A stretch of DNA of 64,000 bases from Bin55 sp965220235 (GCA_965220235.1 OZ244815.1:2976001-3040000), one strand, 5' to 3'; numbered from the stretch's first letter, positions 27,815-37,946 are shown. The notes: generated from the letters alone by a model not told the origin. Numbers and translations are program-made.

Positions 27815-30800
27815 TCACGCTTGATCGGTCGCAAGTAGTCTCGATTGATTAGGTTGAATCACCTGCGTTCGCAGGGTTGATATTTCACGTTCCACTCGTT
27901 CCCATTTTGTTCTGCGTACATGACCGAACCCTTTGACCTTTCGATATTCCGTAAATAACTCGACTATTGTCTTGTAGTTGCTCTCGTTCAGTTTTTCCAA
28001 CACAAGCTCAACGTCACTCAGCAATTGTTCGAGCAACCACCGATCAAGCCTTCGCTCTTCGCTGAAACGAAACGGGTCTAACAACGTGCCGCGAAATGGA
28101 CGTAGCGCCGCAATCAACCTCAATCCAGGAGTAATCCACGAACCTATACGGCGCTTACTCTTGGTCGAATCGCGCAGCCAAGTCGGAGCAAACGCAAAAC
28201 CGATATCCGCTCTGTCGAACCTTTGCGAGACACGTGCTGTGAATTCACTATCAGTAAGTAGCCTCGCGACTTCATATTCATCTTTAATCGCCATGTAGTG
28301 GTATAGCACGTCAGCGACTATCCTCGTTAACGCGAGTTCGTCTTGCGTCGAACCGACGTCGAACCGTCGCATTCGCTCGACATGTTCACGATATGTCGCG
28401 GCATATTCAGCGTTTTGATAGACCGTTAACCGCTTAACGCGCCTCGCGATGAAATCGTCAAGCGTTTCAATATCTATATCCGTCTTAGCACTAGAGTCGA
28501 CCTTGTCCTTTGTCGGTTCTGATTTACGTCTCCCGATATCGAATGCCGCGAGATTCGCTTCGACAGCAACACCATTCAGTTCAAAAGCGCGACGAAGGCT
28601 AGTCAAACTGACTGGTATGAGTCCACTTTGATATGCGACTCCGAGTAGAACGGAATTCGCGACCGTACCTGTACCAGCATGCTCGTCCGCTGCGTTTAAA
28701 GCATCGATAGTCGTCGCATCGACAATCCAAGCAGATAGCTCCTTGAGGACGTTTTCTACACCGTGGTCGCGCTCCGCATCGACTACCGATAGATGAGACG
28801 GTGAGAGAACTTCGTTAACGACGGCTCTTGTCCGCTCGCGCGAAAGAAGAGGTGCGACTTCTTGACTCGTCGCTGTTACGGGGTCTGCCGCTATCAGAAC
28901 GTCTGTTTCTTCCTGCGCCAGTCGAGTCCGCCACACATGGTCAGAGTCAATTCTGATATGGGAAATCACTGCGCCGCCTTTTTGCGCTAGTCCTGTCATG
29001 TCCAGCGTACTCACACGCTTCCCATCAAGGTGAGCGGCTACCGCGATCACTTGACTCAACGTAATCACGCCTGTGCCGCCGACACCTGCTATCAAGATAT
29101 TCGCAGCCTCAGGGACCTCAACCTCAGGCGGTTCTCCAATAGACGGGAGTTGGCGTTGCAAACGATTTCGAGGTGTACCCTTTATCTCTACGAATGCTGG
29201 ACAATAGCCATCAACGCACGCGAGATCTTGGATGCAGTGAGCTTGCTCGATCTGTCGCTTTTCGCCAAATTCAGTCTGCACCGTCTTGATGGCTGAACAT
29301 CCCGATTTCGCGACGCAATCACCGCAACCTTCGCACACATCCTCATTGATCATCACATAGCGCTGAGGTGGAGGCGCTAAGCCTCGCTTACGTTTACGTC
29401 GTTTCTCATTAGCACAAGCGTGATCAACGATCAACACGGTGCAACCTTTTATCGACCGTAAACGACGCTGCACTAGATTGAGTTGATTTCGACTCGCGAC
29501 TCGATAGTCCGCCCCTCGGTGCGCGCCAACGTCATCGGCAACGACCTCAACCTCGCGTACACCTTCAGCTCTCACTTGTGCAACGACATCCGCGACGGAG
29601 AGGTCTCCTTCGACCGTTTGTCCGCCGGTCATCGCAACGGCTTCGTTAAACAGAATCTTGTATGTGACATTTACTTTCGCTGCAACGGCTGCGCGAATCG
29701 CTAATAAACCTGAATGTGAATACGTGCCGTCACCTAAATTGACGAAGACGTGGTTCGAATCCGTAAAAGGCGCTTGGCCGATCCAATTCGCACCCTCGCC
29801 CCCCATATGCGTAAATAGGTACGTCTCCCGATGCATCCATTGCGCCATATAGTGACAACCTATACCCGCAAAGGCTCGACTCCCTTCAGGCAGTTTGGTT
29901 GAACCGCTATGAGGACACCCAGGACAGAACAAGGGTTTACGCTTGGCATTCATTGAAGTCAATGCGCGCTGAGAGTCGTTATCTCGATTTGCGTACTTAC
30001 CGATCTTCGGAAACTCAATGTTCAGCTTCGATCCGATTCGTAGGAGCGCATCGATCATTGAATCTACCTGTAACTCGCCGAAAGGCGTCAATAAAGGAGA
30101 GCCGTCTAAATCCTCCTTACCGAGAATGGGAACGTGCGTATAGCCGTAGAGCGCAGACTTAAGCTCCGTTTCCAAAAACGCGCTCTTCGACTCGACAACG
30201 AGTGCCGCTCTCGCATCTTCTACCGTTTTACGAAGCCACTGCCGATCGGTTGGCCAGATCAATCCAAGTTTGATTACACGAATCCTGGCTTGTCGAATCT
30301 CTTCGTTCGTGCTCAATCCGAGCAAGTGCAGAGCCTGGCGGATGTTCGTGTAACTCTTACCCGTCGTCAAGATGGCAAGCTGCGGGTCTGTAGGGTCAAC
30401 GATCGCATGGTTGATAGGGTTTTCACGATTGAATTCGTGAACAAGCTCTAATTTCTGAGCCATACGAAGTTCTTGTTCGTGAGGCGTATCTACGAGCCTA
30501 ATATGCGGATCGAAACCTAGTCCAGGAAAAGCATGACTTGCCAATGCGCCACGGTCGATTGTCGCAGAGCTGTCCATAACAGATGTTTGCGCAAGCATCG
30601 CAGCCCAGCATCCGGTGAAGCGAGACAACGCCCACCCATACAAACCGAATTCGACTAGCTCGCCAATATCTGTTGGATCCAATATCGGTATCTGCAGATC
30701 GCGAAGTAAACCAGCACTATCGCTTGGTAGCGTCGACGATTTGCAGTCAGGATCATCTCCAACCAGCGCAAGAACTCCCCCTAGCGGAGCGGTGCCTGCC

Positions 30801-31207
30801 ATATTTGCGTGGCGTATAGCATCAGCGGACCGATCAAGCCCTGGAGACTTTCCATACCAAAGGCTATAGACACCGTCGTACCGTTTTCCTTGGAATAAGC
30901 CAACTTGCTGCGAACCCCAGGCGGCGGTCGCCGCGAGGTCCTCGTTAATCGCAGCATGGAAGACAATATTCGCCGATTCGATCTGCGCCTTCGCACGAGT
31001 TAGTTCAAGGTCCAACCCCGCTAGCGGCGAGCCACGATAACCTGTAACGTACCCTGCGGTGTTGCGATCTCTGTCTTTATCAAGCTGACTTTGCTCAAGT
31101 AGTAAACGTACGACAGCTTGTGTACCCGTAAGCCAAATGTCCGATTCTTCGAGCAGATATTTCTGCGTCAGCGTGATCTTCTCTGCTCGCAGGCTAGCGT
31201 CGTTCAT
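27815..31207 (-). CDS. Indolepyruvate:ferredoxin oxidoreductase, fused alpha/beta subunits
   Basis: 1130 residues. Oxidatively decarboxylates aryl or branched 2-oxoacids to acyl-CoA. Order of domains: pyruvate:ferredoxin-type N-domain (GYVTGYRGSPLAGLD, INEDLAATAAWGSQQ), a ThDP-binding domain (FCPGCPHSGST, GGEGANWIGQAPFT, FVNLGDGTYSHSG), an iron-sulfur segment (CEGCGDCVAKSGCSA) and a C-terminal gamma-type domain (ILIAGVGGTGVITLSQVIAVAA). This is the aerobic proteobacterial fusion in which iorA and iorB are one chain. The divergent Lrp-type regulator (31343) very likely controls it, linking it to amino acid breakdown. Confidence 0.94.
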   Translation of the reverse strand: MNDASLRAEKITLTQKYLLEESDIWLTGTQAVVRLLLEQSQLDKDRDRNTAGYVTGYRGSPLAGLDLELTRAKAQIESANIVFHAAINEDLAATAAWGSQQVGLFQGKRYDGVYSLWYGKSPGLDRSADAIRHANMAGTAPLGGVLALVGDDPDCKSSTLPSDSAGLLRDLQIPILDPTDIGELVEFGLYGWALSRFTGCWAAMLAQTSVMDSSATIDRGALASHAFPGLGFDPHIRLVDTPHEQELRMAQKLELVHEFNRENPINHAIVDPTDPQLAILTTGKSYTNIRQALHLLGLSTNEEIRQARIRVIKLGLIWPTDRQWLRKTVEDARAALVVESKSAFLETELKSALYGYTHVPILGKEDLDGSPLLTPFGELQVDSMIDALLRIGSKLNIEFPKIGKYANRDNDSQRALTSMNAKRKPLFCPGCPHSGSTKLPEGSRAFAGIGCHYMAQWMHRETYLFTHMGGEGANWIGQAPFTDSNHVFVNLGDGTYSHSGLLAIRAAVAAKVNVTYKILFNEAVAMTGGQTVEGDLSVADVVAQVRAEGVREVEVVADDVGAHRGADYRVASRNQLNLVQRRLRSIKGCTVLIVDHACANEKRRKRKRGLAPPPQRYVMINEDVCEGCGDCVAKSGCSAIKTVQTEFGEKRQIEQAHCIQDLACVDGYCPAFVEIKGTPRNRLQRQLPSIGEPPEVEVPEAANILIAGVGGTGVITLSQVIAVAAHLDGKRVSTLDMTGLAQKGGAVISHIRIDSDHVWRTRLAQEETDVLIAADPVTATSQEVAPLLSRERTRAVVNEVLSPSHLSVVDAERDHGVENVLKELSAWIVDATTIDALNAADEHAGTGTVANSVLLGVAYQSGLIPVSLTSLRRAFELNGVAVEANLAAFDIGRRKSEPTKDKVDSSAKTDIDIETLDDFIARRVKRLTVYQNAEYAATYREHVERMRRFDVGSTQDELALTRIVADVLYHYMAIKDEYEVARLLTDSEFTARVSQRFDRADIGFAFAPTWLRDSTKSKRRIGSWITPGLRLIAALRPFRGTLLDPFRFSEERRLDRWLLEQLLSDVELVLEKLNESNYKTIVELFTEYRKVKGFGHVRRTKWERVEREISTLRTQVIQPNQSRLLATDQA

Positions 31208-31277
31208 TCCGCTTCGTAAATAGACACAACTACAAGTAAATGATATTGTTTTATACGCAAACTAAACTAACTATTTT

Positions 31278-31306
31278 TTGAAGAATCGCGATCGTTATAG
31301 TATATT
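31278..31306 (+). promoter_or_regulatory. Candidate sigma70 promoter for the Lrp-family gene
   Basis: TTGAAG (31278-31283) and TATATT (31301-31306) are spaced by exactly 17 bp, 36 bp upstream of the regulator start. The surrounding 135-bp divergent region is strongly AT-rich compared with the flanking genes, as expected for a segment bound by an Lrp-type protein acting on both promoters. Confidence 0.5.
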
Positions 31307-31342
31307 TATCCTCTAATTCACGTAAATATAGGATTGCGTATT

Positions 31343-31813
31343 ATGAGTGAGCTAGATCAAACGGACGAACGGTTACTCGAGATACTTCAACGCAACGCAA
31401 CCATCACCATGCAAGAGCTAGGGTCGATGGTCGGTCTTTCGCATACACCATGCTGGCGACGCGTGCGCCGACTTGAAGAAAAGGGATTCATTAGCAAGCG
31501 GGTGACATTACTCGACCCGGAAAAACTTGAACTCAACGTCAATGTATTTGTATTCGTTACCTTGAATCGACATCAATCAAACGCACTGACACGCTTTGAA
31601 AATGCGGTCAAGGACATCCCAGAGATTGTCGAGTGTTATTCCGTTTCGGGTCAAGCAGATTTCCTATTACGAGTTATCGTTCACGATGTGAGCGCATACG
31701 ATACACTGCTCAAACGCACACTTATTCATTTGCCTGAGATTGGCAACCTCAATTCGACGATCGCGCTTCAGCAGGTGAAATACACAACGGAGCTACCTTT
31801 ACAGTCGCTATAG
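31343..31813 (+). CDS. Lrp/AsnC-family transcriptional regulator
   Basis: 156 residues from the ATG at 31343 (TAGGA 9 nt upstream; a TTG at 31334 is less likely). An N-terminal winged HTH (LDQTDERLLEILQRNATITMQEL, GLSHTPCWRRVRRLEEKGFI) is followed by the RAM/AsnC ligand-binding domain (VNVFVFVTLN, VECYSVSGQADFLLRVIVHD). Such proteins sense amino acids. Placement back-to-back with the 2-oxoacid ferredoxin oxidoreductase gene suggests it regulates that gene and itself. It converges on the carboxyltransferase gene with a 6-nt gap. Confidence 0.95.
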   Translation: MSELDQTDERLLEILQRNATITMQELGSMVGLSHTPCWRRVRRLEEKGFISKRVTLLDPEKLELNVNVFVFVTLNRHQSNALTRFENAVKDIPEIVECYSVSGQADFLLRVIVHDVSAYDTLLKRTLIHLPEIGNLNSTIALQQVKYTTELPLQSL

Positions 31814-31819
31814 CTCGGA

Positions 31820-33427
31820 TTACATTCTGAAAATGCCAAATTGGTTGTGGTTTTGTCGTAGTTTCCGAGTGACCACCGCCAGTGCCATTGAAAGTGCTTG
31901 GCGCGTATCGCACGGGTCTAGGATGCCATCGTCCCACAACCTCGCGCTCGCAAAGTACGGATGACCCTCAGCTTCGTACTGTTCGCGAATTTCATTCATA
32001 AAAGTTGATTTTTCGTCTTCAGCCCATTCTCCGCCTCGCGCCAATAGACTGTCCTCACGCACGGTCGCCAACACGTGCGCAGCTTGTTCGCCACCCATGA
32101 CTGAGACGCGCGCGTTTGGCCACGTCCACAGCATTCTTGCTCCGTACGCTCGACCGCACATCGCATAGTTTCCGGCACCGAAAGATCCACCAATGATCAC
32201 CGTAAGCTTGGGTACGCTTGCGCATGCAACCGCCGTGACCATCTTAGCGCCGTCTTTTGCAATGCCCTCGTTCTCGTATTTCTGTCCTACCATGAAACCG
32301 CTGATATTCTGGAGAAACAATAAGGGGGTTCCGCGTCGATCAGCCAACTGAATGAAGTGTGCCGCCTTCAGCGCCGACTCCGAAAACAATACACCGTTGT
32401 TCGCCAAGATCGCAACTGGATAACCGTGAATCCGCGCGAAGCCGCACACCAATGTCTCACCGTATAGTGGCTTAAAAGCGCTGAACTCTGAACCATCGAC
32501 CAAACGCGCAATGAGCTCATGAACATCGTACGGCGTTCGATTGTTTCGTGGAAGGATGCCGTAGATTTCCGTCGGTTCGTAAATCGGATCTTCAGGGGTC
32601 GCGTATTCCACCATCCTTTCGTAGGTCAAGTTTGAGTCTGCGATGGCAGCTCGTGCTATCGCCAGTGCGTGTTCATCGTCATTTGCCAGATAGTCTGTCA
32701 CGCCAGAACGTTTTGAATGGACCTCGCCACCACCAAGTGATTCCGCATCGATCTCCTCTCCCGTCGCGGCTTTCACTAGAGGTGGACCGCCAAGAAAGAT
32801 CGTTCCCTGCCCTCTAACTATGATCGCCTGATCACACATAGCGGGTACGTACGCACCACCTGCCGTACATGAACCCATGACGACTGCAATCTGAGGAATT
32901 CCGGCGGCCGACATGGTGGCTTGGTTATAGAAGATTCTGCCAAAGTGTTGTTTATCGGGGAAAACGTCTGATTGGAGTGGTAAAAAAGCACCGCCAGAGT
33001 CCACTAAATAGATGCAAGGCAAACCGTTTTCGAGAGCGATTTCCTGGGCGCGTAGGTGTTTTTTGACAGTGATTGGATAGTACGTGCCGCCTTTAACCGT
33101 CGCATCGTTTGCGACAATCACGCATTCCTTGCCTTCAACAACACCGATACCTGTGATCAAACTCGCAGCTGGCACACTTTCGCCATACATGTCGTACGCC
33201 GCGAATGTCGATAACTCCAGGAACGGTGTACCTGGATCGAGAAGCCGTTTGACGCGCTCGCGAGGTAGCAACTTGCCGCGACTTACATGTCGCTGTCTAG
33301 AACGCTTGTCGCCACCAAGTGAGATTTCCGCTTGCCGTGCGTCAAGATCCTCAATCGAGGCTAGGTATGCGTCACGGTTTGCTTGAAATGCTGAATCGGA
33401 TGTATTTATTGAAGATTTGAGAATCAT
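31820..33427 (-). CDS. mccB: Methylcrotonyl-CoA carboxylase carboxyltransferase (beta) subunit
   Basis: 535 residues, the usual length. Transfers CO2 from carboxybiotin to 3-methylcrotonyl-CoA in leucine breakdown. The MCC-beta pattern is continuous: SLGGDKRSRQRHVSRGKLLPRERV, VANDATVKGGTYYPITVKKHLRAQEIA, IYLVDSGGAFLPLQ, MGSCTAGGAYVPAMCDQ, IFLGGPPLVKAATGEE, QNISGFMVGQKYENEGIAKDGAK and GGSFGAGNYAMCGRAYGARML. No biotin carboxylase/BCCP subunit, isovaleryl-CoA dehydrogenase or HMG-CoA lyase gene lies nearby, so the partner subunit must be elsewhere. Related acyl-CoA substrates (geranyl-CoA) are possible. Confidence 0.9.
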   Translation of the reverse strand: MILKSSINTSDSAFQANRDAYLASIEDLDARQAEISLGGDKRSRQRHVSRGKLLPRERVKRLLDPGTPFLELSTFAAYDMYGESVPAASLITGIGVVEGKECVIVANDATVKGGTYYPITVKKHLRAQEIALENGLPCIYLVDSGGAFLPLQSDVFPDKQHFGRIFYNQATMSAAGIPQIAVVMGSCTAGGAYVPAMCDQAIIVRGQGTIFLGGPPLVKAATGEEIDAESLGGGEVHSKRSGVTDYLANDDEHALAIARAAIADSNLTYERMVEYATPEDPIYEPTEIYGILPRNNRTPYDVHELIARLVDGSEFSAFKPLYGETLVCGFARIHGYPVAILANNGVLFSESALKAAHFIQLADRRGTPLLFLQNISGFMVGQKYENEGIAKDGAKMVTAVACASVPKLTVIIGGSFGAGNYAMCGRAYGARMLWTWPNARVSVMGGEQAAHVLATVREDSLLARGGEWAEDEKSTFMNEIREQYEAEGHPYFASARLWDDGILDPCDTRQALSMALAVVTRKLRQNHNQFGIFRM

Positions 33428-33600
33428 CGAAATAGCCTACGGCACTCAACTAATTTTCCATCAATCCTCTTGACCCGCTCCCATAAGTCGCAATTCACCT
33501 CACCAATCAGATCACTCAATCGAAGAAGACCTTACCAGAGTAAACCTACTTGACAAGACCTTCGGATCAAAATACGCGTCATCGAGTAAGAACAAATCTG

Positions 33601-35079
33601 ATGAACGTCTCCGCTAACACGCCAATTCTGGTAGGTGTAGGTCAAGTGCTCAACCGCATTCAAGATTTGAGTGAAGCACTCGAACCCCTTGAAATGATGT
33701 GGCAAGCCATTCAGCTTGCCGAGACCGACGCCGACGCTGGAGCTTTTCTAAGAAACGTTCAGTCAGTCCGTGTGGTTCGTGGGATGTGGAGTTACCAGAA
33801 TCCTGCGAAGCTCATCGGCGAGCGCTTAGGTGCTAAGAACTTCGAGACCGTCGGTACGTTGATTGGCGGAAATCAGAACCAAGCCGTTATTAACGTGACC
33901 GCATGTGAAATCCGCGATGGCAAACTTGATCTGGTGCTCATCACCGGTGCAGAGAACGGCAATAGCTCAACCAAAGCACGTAAGCAAGGGATTCAATTAG
34001 CAGAAACGAAAGCGCCTGGCAGCTACGACCGAGTCATAGGTGCGGAGCAACAGCCAGAACACCACCAATTCGAGGTAGCGAAAGGGATTCAGCGCGCGAT
34101 TCAAGTCTATCCAATGTACGACAACCGTATTCGCTTCACGCGCGGCGAAACGATTGACGAACACCTAGAGCGAGTTTCTGGATTGTGGTCTCGATTTAAT
34201 GACGTTGGTTTGCGAAACCCTAATGCATGGGTTCAAACGGACATGACGCCAGAGGAGATCCGCACGCCTAGCGAGACGAATCGGCCCATCAGTTTCCCGT
34301 ACACCAAATTCATGAACGCGAACATGTCGGTAAACATGGGAGCTGCGCTCATCATGACCTCGGTAAAACGAGCTCAAGAGCTAGGCATACCGGAATCCAA
34401 ATGGGTCTACCCACTTGCGGGCGTGAAAGGCTACGACCACTTTTCTGCATCTGTTCGTGACGAATTCGACACATCGCCGGGTATCCGCGCGGTCGCCTCC
34501 TGTCTACTTGAGCATTCGGATGTAACGGCTGATACACTGGATTTCGTCGACTTATATAGCTGTTTTCCTTCTGCAGTTCAGGTCGCGGCCAAAGAATACG
34601 GACTATCAGAGGAGCGCGACTTGACGGTTACCGGTGGTTTGACGTTTGGTGGCGGTCCGCTGAACAACTATGTCATGCACAGTATCGCTCGTACCGTTGA
34701 ATTGCTACGTGACCAGCCTAGCGGTAAGGCTCTAGTCACCGCAAACGGTGGAAACATCTACAAGCATGTTCATGGCACGTACGGAAAAGAACCACCGAAT
34801 CAACCGTTCGTATCGGACGATGTGCAATCACAAATCGACGCTCTCCCGTCTAGGAACTGTCTAGAGAGTTACGACGGCCCAGCCAACATAGAGTCGTACA
34901 CCGTGATGTACGACGGCTTCCAGCCGTCGATTGGTCATGTAGCTTGCCGAACGACGGGCGACGAACGCACGTGGGTAAATACGACCAATCCGGAAGTCGT
35001 TCGAGCCATGACCACTGAAGAGTTTTGTGGTCGTTCGGTCTACATTAAAGGCGGAGAGGAACTGAGTATTCTTAATTGA
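33601..35079 (+). CDS. Thiolase-like protein (acetyl-CoA acetyltransferase family) lacking the usual nucleophilic Cys
   Basis: 492 residues from the ATG at 33601 (a TTG at 33550 is an alternative). Thiolase fold segments are visible: ILVGVGQVLNR, KLDLVLITGAEN, FVDLYSCFPSAVQVAAKEYG, and TGGLTFGGGPLNNYVMHSI carrying the GGGP motif. At the position of the canonical catalytic Cys (NRxCxSG) this protein has GGNQNQ, so it cannot act as a classical Cys-dependent thiolase without another nucleophile; SCP2-type thiolase relatives with this change are known. The C-terminal 100 residues form an extra domain beginning YTVMYDGFQPSIG. CoA-linked function is likely; the reaction is uncertain. Confidence 0.8.
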   Translation: MNVSANTPILVGVGQVLNRIQDLSEALEPLEMMWQAIQLAETDADAGAFLRNVQSVRVVRGMWSYQNPAKLIGERLGAKNFETVGTLIGGNQNQAVINVTACEIRDGKLDLVLITGAENGNSSTKARKQGIQLAETKAPGSYDRVIGAEQQPEHHQFEVAKGIQRAIQVYPMYDNRIRFTRGETIDEHLERVSGLWSRFNDVGLRNPNAWVQTDMTPEEIRTPSETNRPISFPYTKFMNANMSVNMGAALIMTSVKRAQELGIPESKWVYPLAGVKGYDHFSASVRDEFDTSPGIRAVASCLLEHSDVTADTLDFVDLYSCFPSAVQVAAKEYGLSEERDLTVTGGLTFGGGPLNNYVMHSIARTVELLRDQPSGKALVTANGGNIYKHVHGTYGKEPPNQPFVSDDVQSQIDALPSRNCLESYDGPANIESYTVMYDGFQPSIGHVACRTTGDERTWVNTTNPEVVRAMTTEEFCGRSVYIKGGEELSILN

Positions 35080-35144
35080 TCATTTCAGGTTGTTGCAGTT
35101 GACCACCTAAACTTCGTCGGCTGAAAATTGAAGCGGATGAATAG

Positions 35145-36275
35145 ATGCAATTCACGATCGGAGTGGAGGAAGAGTTCTTTTTAGTAGATCCCAATACACG
35201 AGACCTCATCTCCCAACCTACCGAAGCGATCTTCGAAGCGTGCGAACGAAACGCCGGACCACACCGCATCGTTCACGAATTTCTAAACACTCAAATCGAA
35301 ACCAATACAAAAGTCTGTACGTCCATAGCTGAATTACGCGAAGCACTGCTCGAAACACGTAGCATCGTATTGCATGCAGCGCATGAACATAACGCGGCTG
35401 TCATAGCGGCTTCCATGCATCCATATGCAAAGTGGCAAGAACAATCACCCACGCCGAAAGAACGTTATGAAGAGTTTGAGTTGCGCATGCAGGACGCAGT
35501 CCGTCGATTGTTGGTTTCTGGAATGCACATTCACGTCGGTTTTGGCGACGAAGATCAACGCATCCGCATCATGTCAACACTTCGAAACTACATGCCGCTT
35601 TTCTGCGTACTTAGCGCTTCATCGCCGATCGTAGAAGGTCGTCAAACTGGATTTAGATCGTTTCGGCTAAATTACATGAGCGGGATACCGCGAACAGGTA
35701 TCCCTCCAAATTTGAACAGCTGGTCCGACTATGAGCGGGTTATTGATGAAATGCAATCTCTCGACTTCATAAACGATGGCACAGAAATTTGGTGGGATAT
35801 CCGGCCATCCGCCAAGTATCCGACGATTGAATTGCGCATCTGCGACACTTGTCCTTTAGTGGAGGATGCGGTTGCGCTTGCTGCGCTATACGTGTGTCTG
35901 ATCCACTACCTGCAGACACTCGACGAAGCTGGAGATCTCCCCAAGCCGCAAAGTCGGGAGCTGATCGAAGAAAATCGCTGGCACGCACAACGCTACGGCA
36001 TACTAGCGTTTCTCGCTGATCCGACAACAAGCCAGCGTCGATTAGTAGGTGAAATCGCCGACGAACTCCTGGGAGTGCTGCAGACAAGCGCGGAGGTCTG
36101 TGGCTGCCTAACGGAACTCACTTTGATTGAGTCCATCCTAACTAGAGGTACGAGTGCTGACCGCCAATTCGACACGATGAAGCTAGCTGAATTGGATGGC
36201 GCGAGCGAACAAGAATCACTACGACAAGTAGTAGACCTGCTCATCGCCGAAACGAAAATCGGTGTCAGCGCGTAG
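35145..36275 (+). CDS. YbdK-family carboxylate-amine ligase (glutamate-cysteine ligase type 2 fold)
   Basis: 376 residues. The N-terminus FTIGVEEEFFLVDPNTRDL, the SGMHIHVGF block, PLFCVLSASSPIVEGRQTGFRSFR and WWDIRPSAKYPTIELRICDTCP match the GCS2/YbdK family, ATP-dependent ligases that form gamma-glutamyl-type amide bonds. E. coli YbdK has weak glutamate-cysteine ligase activity; the natural substrate is usually unknown. It follows the thiolase-like gene by 65 bp on the same strand. Confidence 0.9.
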   Translation: MQFTIGVEEEFFLVDPNTRDLISQPTEAIFEACERNAGPHRIVHEFLNTQIETNTKVCTSIAELREALLETRSIVLHAAHEHNAAVIAASMHPYAKWQEQSPTPKERYEEFELRMQDAVRRLLVSGMHIHVGFGDEDQRIRIMSTLRNYMPLFCVLSASSPIVEGRQTGFRSFRLNYMSGIPRTGIPPNLNSWSDYERVIDEMQSLDFINDGTEIWWDIRPSAKYPTIELRICDTCPLVEDAVALAALYVCLIHYLQTLDEAGDLPKPQSRELIEENRWHAQRYGILAFLADPTTSQRRLVGEIADELLGVLQTSAEVCGCLTELTLIESILTRGTSADRQFDTMKLAELDGASEQESLRQVVDLLIAETKIGVSA

Positions 36276-36485
36276 GAATTCTCACTCCGTCCTGACCTTG
36301 ACACTCTTGGGCTGACTGAATTCCCAACGCGAATAGGCGATATTCAGTCTCTTCACAGGATCAGTTCTGTCGACAGATGTTCCCGTAGGACGTCATAGAG
36401 ATAGGTTGGCATTTATCTCTTGCACCAGAATGTGACCCGAAACGGAGCCTCACCAAAGTGAAAGTACCAGAGAGATACGTTAACG

Positions 36486-37886
36486 TTAGTCGTCGATTGC
36501 ACTGACGTAAGTCAAAGTATCGTCTAACGCTTTCTCGAACTTCGAGAACATCTCGTCGATCTGATCCGCCGTGATGATTAACGGTGGACAAAATGCCAAT
36601 GAATCGCCAGCAACCGCTCGTGAGATCAACCCATGTGAACGACATCGGTCCATACAGTGAACTCCGACCGCGTGCTTAGCCTCAAAGGACTCGCGAGTCG
36701 ATTTGTTCTTAACCAGCTCGATTGCGCCTATCAGCCCTTCGCCTCGAACGTTACCAACAAGCGGATGATCCTCAAAACTACGCAAGCGTTGCTGAAAGAT
36801 CGGAGTCATATTTCGTACGTGATCGTACACGCCCCATTCCTCCATAAGTTCAAGATTGCGTACAGCGACAGCAGCTGCGACCGGATGTCCGGAATAGGTA
36901 AACCCGTGACCGAACAACTTCGTTTCTTCGGTTGCCTTTTCGAACACGTCATACATAAATTCCGGAATGATCACGGCACTGATCGGTAGGTACGCACTTG
37001 AAAGCGCTTTTGCTACACTCATTGTCGTTGGATCGATTCCCATTGTCTGACACCCGAATAGATTGCCAGTACGTCCAAAACCATTGATTACTTCATCGGA
37101 AATGAAGTGAATGTTGTATTTAGTTAGTACACTCTGGATTTTTTCGTAATACCCGTCAGGCGGCACAATGACGCCGCCGGCACCAAGAATGGGCTCTGCG
37201 ATAAACGCTGCGACCGTTTCAGGTCCTTCCTCAACGATGAGATCTTCGAGATTGTTTGCTAAGCGCGTCGTAAACTCATCTTCCGTCTCACCTTCATTCG
37301 CTTCGTGATAGTAAAACGGTGAATTGGTGTGCTTAACTCGATCGATTGGTAGATCGAAGTTCCTATGGAATGGTGGCAATCCGGTCAAACTTCCACTTAC
37401 GATCGTGACTCCGTGATACGCATTCCAACGCGAAATAATCTTCTTCCGCGCAGGTCGCCCGATCAAATTGGAATAGTGCCACTGCAACTTAACCTGCGTG
37501 TCATTCGCATCCGAGCCGGATAAGCCGAAAAATACCCGCCCCGCGTCAATCGGGACCATGTTCATCAGCATTTCCGCGAGTTGTACACTCGGTTCGTTCG
37601 TGATCCCTGTGAAGAGTTGAGAGTAGGCGAGCTTTTCGATTTGCTGCTTGGCGACTTCGCCAAGTTCCTTTACACCATAACCCAACGCCGTACACCAAAG
37701 CCCGGCGAGACCTTCGATGTACTGCTTACCTTGATTGTCCCACAAATACACGCCTTCTGCACGGACGTGTACGTTCGGACCGCGACGTTTTACATCGGCG
37801 AGGTTTGAGTTCGGGTTAATTAAGTAACGAAGTGACCTTGCCTCGATTGAGTCCGGGGCGAACTCGTTGTGTAGAGGATCACTCAT
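36486..37886 (-). CDS. Class III PLP-dependent aminotransferase (omega-amino acid/pyruvate type)
   Basis: 466 residues. PLP Lys293 (MSVAKALSSAYLPIS), the cofactor Asp in FISDEVINGFGRTG, the phosphate-binding SGSDAND (FFGLSGSDANDTQVK) and KIISRWNAYHGVTIVSGSLTG identify a class III transaminase close to putrescine, beta-alanine or diaminobutane:pyruvate enzymes. The substrate cannot be fixed. It is third in a co-directional run after alr and an SDR gene (gaps 36 and 60 bp), so it may use or make alanine in the same pathway. The 210 bp beyond its stop hold no gene I can support. Confidence 0.92.
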   Translation of the reverse strand: MSDPLHNEFAPDSIEARSLRYLINPNSNLADVKRRGPNVHVRAEGVYLWDNQGKQYIEGLAGLWCTALGYGVKELGEVAKQQIEKLAYSQLFTGITNEPSVQLAEMLMNMVPIDAGRVFFGLSGSDANDTQVKLQWHYSNLIGRPARKKIISRWNAYHGVTIVSGSLTGLPPFHRNFDLPIDRVKHTNSPFYYHEANEGETEDEFTTRLANNLEDLIVEEGPETVAAFIAEPILGAGGVIVPPDGYYEKIQSVLTKYNIHFISDEVINGFGRTGNLFGCQTMGIDPTTMSVAKALSSAYLPISAVIIPEFMYDVFEKATEETKLFGHGFTYSGHPVAAAVAVRNLELMEEWGVYDHVRNMTPIFQQRLRSFEDHPLVGNVRGEGLIGAIELVKNKSTRESFEAKHAVGVHCMDRCRSHGLISRAVAGDSLAFCPPLIITADQIDEMFSKFEKALDDTLTYVSAIDD

Positions 37887-37946
37887 CGGTGAGTTCCGAC
37901 ATACAACTCTCTCTGTAGTTAGAACGAATGTCTGCGAAAACGTTCG

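Noticed and set aside
36361..36645. Open frame in the 210-bp gap after the aminotransferase gene
   Set aside because: Overlaps the aminotransferase C-terminus on the same strand, composition unlike a protein, no ribosome binding site.
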